Shown: in pieces, positions 60,659 through 64,000 of the stretch | Layout of the letters: each line of letters begins with the position of its first letter | Numbering within the stretch: the stretch's first letter is position 1 | From: Streptomyces cavernicola | GTDB taxonomy: Bacteria; Actinomycetota; Actinomycetes; Streptomycetales; Streptomycetaceae | NCBI RefSeq assembly: GCF_029968035.1 | Contig: NZ_JASCIQ010000021.1 | Span: 1-64,000 of the forward strand | Length of the DNA: 64,000 nt | Direction of reading: 5' to 3' | Notes under the pieces: model-generated | Told to the model about the DNA's origin: nothing | What the model saw: the letters and a program-made list of their open reading frames with translations, nothing else | Database searches by the model: none | Translations under genes and position numbers: made by a program

Positions 60659-61960
60659 TTGACCAGCTACCGTCAGCCCGGCGTCGTCCTCACCGACCAC
60701 ACCTTCGACGTACCCCTCGACCACGCGAGGCCCGACGGCGAGCGGATCGAGGTGTACGCGCGGGAGGTCGTCGCGAGCGACCGGGCCGACGCCGAACTGC
60801 CGTGGCTGCTCTACCTGGAGGGCGGCCCCGGCTTCGGGGCGCGCCGCTTCGTGGGACGGCAGGCGTGGCTCGGCCGCGCGCTCAAGGAGTACCGGGTGCT
60901 GCTCCTCGACCAGCGCGGCACCGGCCGCTCCACCCCCGCCAACCGCCAGACGCTGCCGCTGCGCGGCGGACCGCGCGAACAGGCCGACTGCCTGGCGCAC
61001 TTCAGGGCCGACGCCATCGTCCGGGACTGCGAGACGATCAGGGCGCGGCTCACCGGGGGCGCCCCGTGGACGGTCCTCGGCCAGAGCTTCGGCGGGTTCT
61101 GCCTCACGCACTACCTGTCCACCGCGCCCGAGGGCGTGCGCACCGCCCTGTTCACCGGCGGCCTGCCGTCCCTCGACGCGCACGCCGACGACGTGTACCG
61201 GGCGGCGTACCCGCGCATGCGCCGCAAGGTCGAGGCGCACTACGCGCGCTACCCGCAGGACGTGGAGCGCGCCCGCCGCATCGCCGCGCACCTCGCCGAG
61301 CACGGCCCGGTGACGCTCGGCGGCGGCTACCGGCTGACGGTCGAGGCGTTCCAGTCCCTGGGCATCCTGCTCGGCTCCGGCGAGGGCAGCCACCGGCTGC
61401 ACTTCCTCCTGGAGAACGCGTTCGTCCGCACCCCGGACGGCCACGAACTCGCCGACGCCTTCCGGGAAGAGGCGCACGCCCTCCTCTCGTACGCGGGCCA
61501 TCCCCTCTACGCGCTCGTGCACGAGGCGATCTACGCCCAGGGCGGTCGGCCCACCGAGTGGTCGGCGCAGCGGGTGCGGGGCGAGTTCCCGGAGTTCGAC
61601 GCGGAGCGCACGCTGGCGGGGGACGCGCCGTTGCTCTTCACCGGGGAGACGGTGCATCCCTGGCACTTCGACGTCGACCCGTCCCTGGCGCCGCTCCGCG
61701 AGACGGCCGAACTCCTCGCGTCCCGCGCGGACTGGGCCCCGTTGTACGACGCGTCGCGTCTTTCGGGGAACGCGGTGCCGGCTGCGGCGGCGATCTACCA
61801 CGACGACCTGTACGTCGACACGGCCCACTCTCTGGCCACGGCCGAGGCGATCCGCGGGCTGCGGGCTTGGGTCACGAACGAGTTCGAGCATGATGGGGTG
61901 CGGGCGAGCGGGGGGCGCGTCCTGGACCGTCTCCTCGCCCTGACCCGCGACGACCTCTGA
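60659..61960 (+). CDS. alpha/beta hydrolase, proline iminopeptidase (S33) type
   Basis: A 433-residue S33-like hydrolase. The oxyanion segment YLEGGPGFGARR, the arginine-rich RVLLLDQRGTGRSTP, the nucleophile elbow GQSFGGF (serine near residue 142), the acidic residue region and the histidine near VHPWHFD or DLYVDTAHS are visible. Such enzymes cleave N-terminal proline from peptides or act on other amides/esters. The TTG start at 60659 is supported by AAGGAG 7-8 bp upstream. It is divergent from lutA, 186 bp away. Probably cytoplasmic; there is no signal peptide. Confidence 0.87.
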   Translation: MTSYRQPGVVLTDHTFDVPLDHARPDGERIEVYAREVVASDRADAELPWLLYLEGGPGFGARRFVGRQAWLGRALKEYRVLLLDQRGTGRSTPANRQTLPLRGGPREQADCLAHFRADAIVRDCETIRARLTGGAPWTVLGQSFGGFCLTHYLSTAPEGVRTALFTGGLPSLDAHADDVYRAAYPRMRRKVEAHYARYPQDVERARRIAAHLAEHGPVTLGGGYRLTVEAFQSLGILLGSGEGSHRLHFLLENAFVRTPDGHELADAFREEAHALLSYAGHPLYALVHEAIYAQGGRPTEWSAQRVRGEFPEFDAERTLAGDAPLLFTGETVHPWHFDVDPSLAPLRETAELLASRADWAPLYDASRLSGNAVPAAAAIYHDDLYVDTAHSLATAEAIRGLRAWVTNEFEHDGVRASGGRVLDRLLALTRDDL

Positions 61961-61961
61961 C

Positions 61962-62215
61962 CCGGGGGCGGCAGCCCCCGGCCCCCTTTCCGGGGCTCCG
62001 CCCCGGATCCCGGCCGTCATCCGGCTGCAGCGCCGTTGTGGTTGCTCGCGCAGTTCCCCGCGCCCCTAAAGGGGCACGTCTCGCCGCCCAAAATTAGCCC
62101 CTCCGGCGTTTGAGGAGCGGGGGTCTGGGGGCTGGCCCCCAGGGGCCGACGGCAGCCACGCGGCGGCAGCCGCATATCGGACACAGCCGGGAAGGGGCGG
62201 GGTGGGGATCCAAAA
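61962..62215. repeat. mirror-ended GC-rich intergenic element, copy E
   Basis: The gap between the S33 hydrolase and the PIG-L gene holds GGGCGGCAGCCCCCGG units, CGCAGTTCCCCGCGCCCCTA, CCCCTCCGGCGTTTGAGGAG and GGGAAGGGGCGGGGTGGGGA. These are modules of copies B-D in altered order. It continues to about 62280 as GC-box repeats. Confidence 0.75.
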
Positions 62216-62319
62216 CGGGGTCCGGGGCGGAGCCCCGAAGCGGAGGCCGGGGGCGGCAGCCCCGGGGCGGTCCGCAGGGCCGTCGACCGTGCAGGTCCGC
62301 AGGGACATAACCTGCCCCC

Positions 62320-63054
62320 ATGACCGATCAGTTGAAGCCCATGCCCGAGAACTGGCAGCGCGCCCTCGCCGTAGTCGCCCACCCGGACGACCTCGAGTAC
62401 GGCTGCGCCGCAGCCATCGCGCACTGGACGGACGGCGGGCGAGACGTCACCTACGTCCTCGCCACCCGCGGCGAAGCCGGCATCGACACCTGTCCGCCCA
62501 CCGAGTGCGCCCCGCTGCGCGAACGCGAGCAGCGGGCCTCCGCCGCCGTCGTGGGCGTGTCGGAGGTCGAGTTCCTCAACCACCGCGACGGCGTCATCGA
62601 GTACGGCATCGACCTGCGTCGCGACATCGCCGCCGCCGTACGCCGCCACCGGCCCGAGCTCGTCATCACCCTCAACCACCGCGAGACCTGGGCGGGCGGC
62701 GCGTACTGGAACACCCCCGACCACGTCGCCGTCGGCCGCGCCACTCTCGACGCCGTGGGCGACGCGGGCAACCGCTGGATCTTCTCCGAGCTGATCGAGC
62801 AGGGCCTGGAGCCGTGGAACGGGGTGCGCTGGGTGGCGGTCGCCGGCTCGGACACCCCGACGCACGCCCAGGACGCGGGGCCCGGCTATGAGCGAGGGGT
62901 GCGTTCGCTGCTCGAACACCGTGCGTACATCGAGGCGTTGACGGACGAGGACCCGGAGGCGTACGCGCGCTCGATCCTCGACATGGGCACCTCGCAGGTC
63001 GCCGACCGCTTCGGCGGCCGCCCCGCGGTCGGGTTCGAGGTCTTCAGCCGTTGA
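62320..63054 (+). CDS. PIG-L/LmbE family deacetylase
   Basis: A 244-residue zinc hydrolase with the metal motif VVAHPDDLEYGCAAAI (His/Asp-Asp near residues 20-23), LATRGEAGI and the distal histidine in YWNTPDHVAVGRATLDAV. The family includes MshB (mycothiol biosynthesis) and Mca (mycothiol-conjugate amidase). This protein is shorter than MshB/Mca and lacks their C-terminal extension, so I call it only a PIG-L deacetylase of unknown N-acetyl-sugar substrate. ATG 62320. Confidence 0.88.
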   Translation: MTDQLKPMPENWQRALAVVAHPDDLEYGCAAAIAHWTDGGRDVTYVLATRGEAGIDTCPPTECAPLREREQRASAAVVGVSEVEFLNHRDGVIEYGIDLRRDIAAAVRRHRPELVITLNHRETWAGGAYWNTPDHVAVGRATLDAVGDAGNRWIFSELIEQGLEPWNGVRWVAVAGSDTPTHAQDAGPGYERGVRSLLEHRAYIEALTDEDPEAYARSILDMGTSQVADRFGGRPAVGFEVFSR

Positions 63055-63082
63055 GCCGCAACCATTAACCTGACGCCGCTTC

Positions 63083-63097
63083 TTGACGGACCGTCAA
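63083..63097. promoter_or_regulatory. TetR-type operator TTGACGGACCGTCAA
   Basis: A perfect 15-bp palindrome around a central base, 21 bp upstream of the enoyl-CoA hydratase GTG. Sites of the form TTGACGG-N-CCGTCAA are typical of TetR regulators of fatty-acid and acyl-CoA genes; no such regulator is in the window. Confidence 0.7.
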
Positions 63098-63117
63098 AGA
63101 CGTAAGGGGGCGGCGGC

Positions 63118-63951
63118 GTGATCGACACCATCGGCACGGACATCCCGGAGGGTGAGGAGCGCCTGCGCCTCCACGTCGAGGACGGCATCGGCGTCCTCAC
63201 CCTCTGCCGGCCGCGGCAACTCAACGGCTGGAGCTGGGAGTCGACCCGGCAGCTCGGCCTCATGGCCGACCGCATCCGCTTCGACGACTCCATCAGGGCG
63301 GTGCTGCTGCGCGCCGAGGGGCGGGCGTTCTGCGCGGGCATCGACGTCACGGCGCCGGGCGGCGCGATCACCGGCCGCTCCCCGGCGGAGCGCACCCGCA
63401 ACTACTACGAGGGCATCCGCTGGGTGCACGAGCGCTTCGCCGACTTCGCGACGCTGCCGCAGCCCATCGTCGCCGCCGTGCAGGGCTACTGCTTGGGCTT
63501 CGGCTTCGAGCTGGCCCTGATGGCCGATGTCCGGGTCGCCGCCGACGACGCGGTGTTCGCCCTGCCCGAGGCCCAGCTGGGCGTGGCCGTGGACGCGGGC
63601 GGCGATCTGCGCATCGCCCGCGAGGCCGGCGCGGGCTGGGCGAAACTCCTCGCCCTGACCGGCCGCCGTATCGACGCGGCCACGGCGGAACGGCTCAACC
63701 TCGTCCAACTCAGCGTAGAGACAGGTGAGTTGGAGCGCACCGCCCGCGAACTCGCCGTCGAGATCGCCGCCAACGCCCCGCTCGCCGTGCAGGGAATCAA
63801 GCGCGACGTCGACGCCTTCGCGGACGCGGGTCTCACCGCCGCCCTCGACCGCACCGCGATGTCCGCCGCCGTCACCCTCACCTCCCAGGACGTCCGCGAG
63901 GGGTACGCGGCGAAAGCGGCCCGCAGAACCCCGAAGTTCGACGGCACGTGA
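63118..63951 (+). CDS. enoyl-CoA hydratase/isomerase family protein
   Basis: A 277-residue crotonase-fold enzyme. The oxyanion-hole segments are FCAGIDVTAPG (about 62-72) and VQGYCLGFGFELALMADVRVAA (about 120-141), and the acidic catalytic loop is ALPEAQLGVAVDAGGDLRIAR. At least one of the two catalytic glutamate positions (in PEAQLG) is kept, while the second is replaced in VDAGG, so it may isomerise rather than hydrate. GTG 63118 follows AAGGGGGCGG. An operator-like palindrome lies just upstream. It is probably part of acyl-CoA catabolism. Confidence 0.9.
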   Translation: MIDTIGTDIPEGEERLRLHVEDGIGVLTLCRPRQLNGWSWESTRQLGLMADRIRFDDSIRAVLLRAEGRAFCAGIDVTAPGGAITGRSPAERTRNYYEGIRWVHERFADFATLPQPIVAAVQGYCLGFGFELALMADVRVAADDAVFALPEAQLGVAVDAGGDLRIAREAGAGWAKLLALTGRRIDAATAERLNLVQLSVETGELERTARELAVEIAANAPLAVQGIKRDVDAFADAGLTAALDRTAMSAAVTLTSQDVREGYAAKAARRTPKFDGT

Positions 63952-63964
63952 GCGAGCGCCACCT

Positions 63965-64000
63965 TCAGGGCGCGAACGGCCCCCGCCCCAACTGCTCCCG
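63965..64000 (-). CDS. possible C-terminus of a gene entering from the right
   Basis: On the minus strand the window edge reads REQLGRGPFAP and then TGA (63965-63967), a plausible protein end convergent with the hydratase 13 bp away. Only about 11 codons are visible, so no family call is possible. Confidence 0.35.
   Translation of the reverse strand, partial: REQLGRGPFAP

Overview
The window comes from a high-GC actinomycete, almost certainly a Streptomyces chromosome. Pointers are the extreme third-position GC, a mycothiol-type formaldehyde dehydrogenase, a zinc-free ribosomal protein L32 paralog with a CobW GTPase behind a Zur box, a sigma-B-type promoter, PcaV-type control of protocatechuate genes, and many GTG/TTG starts joined by 4-base ATGA/GTGA overlaps. 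I see no tRNA, rRNA or CRISPR array.

Layout. 0.1-11.8 kb is a one-carbon/sarcosine catabolic block. The minus-strand run glyA-soxB-soxD-soxA-soxG-sdaA-purU turns sarcosine into glycine, serine and pyruvate and manages folate one-carbon units. The divergent plus-strand pair is a mycothiol-dependent formaldehyde dehydrogenase and a metallo-beta-lactamase-fold hydrolase, followed by a GntR/FCD regulator. Two near-identical palindromes with core TGATATATCA lie in the divergent intergenic region. 12-18.9 kb holds acetyltransferases (one carrying an in-frame mobile insertion), a membrane protein, the Zur-type rpmF-cobW pair and an acyl-CoA ligase. 19-30.7 kb holds a PAS/GAF/SpoIIE/HATPase phosphatase, an SRPBCC protein, an ABC exporter, small hydrophilic stress-type proteins, a CYP152 peroxygenase, an NmrA-like reductase and a TPR protein. 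30.7-40 kb holds a flavin reductase/luciferase-like monooxygenase pair, a LysR/TauE divergon, a cysteine-synthase-like/MFS pair, a DHFR-like protein and a HEAT-like protein.

40-42.8 kb is decayed accessory DNA: an IS5-type transposase remnant, a BKACE (DUF849) gene, a truncated TauE pseudogene and about 0.9 kb of GC-rich repeats. 42.8-46.5 kb holds an ankyrin/beta-propeller pair, a PadR/HAAS pair and a leaderless ArsR/VOC pair. 46.9-51.7 kb is a compact protocatechuate cluster (pcaV divergent from pcaHGBL). 51.9-54.5 kb has a Vgb-like lyase and a Ser/Thr kinase. 54.5-56.7 kb holds two decaying loci: an AurF-type diiron oxygenase and an osmoprotectant ABC transporter whose permease has lost its core. 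57.5-60.5 kb is lutABC, and the window closes with an S33 hydrolase, a PIG-L deacetylase and an enoyl-CoA hydratase.

Two repeat families shape the region. One is a CTAG-targeted MITE-like element (copies of about 216, 204, 103 and 16 bp); one copy is spliced in frame into an acetyltransferase. The other is a mirror-ended GC-rich intergenic element at five sites, three of which touch broken genes.
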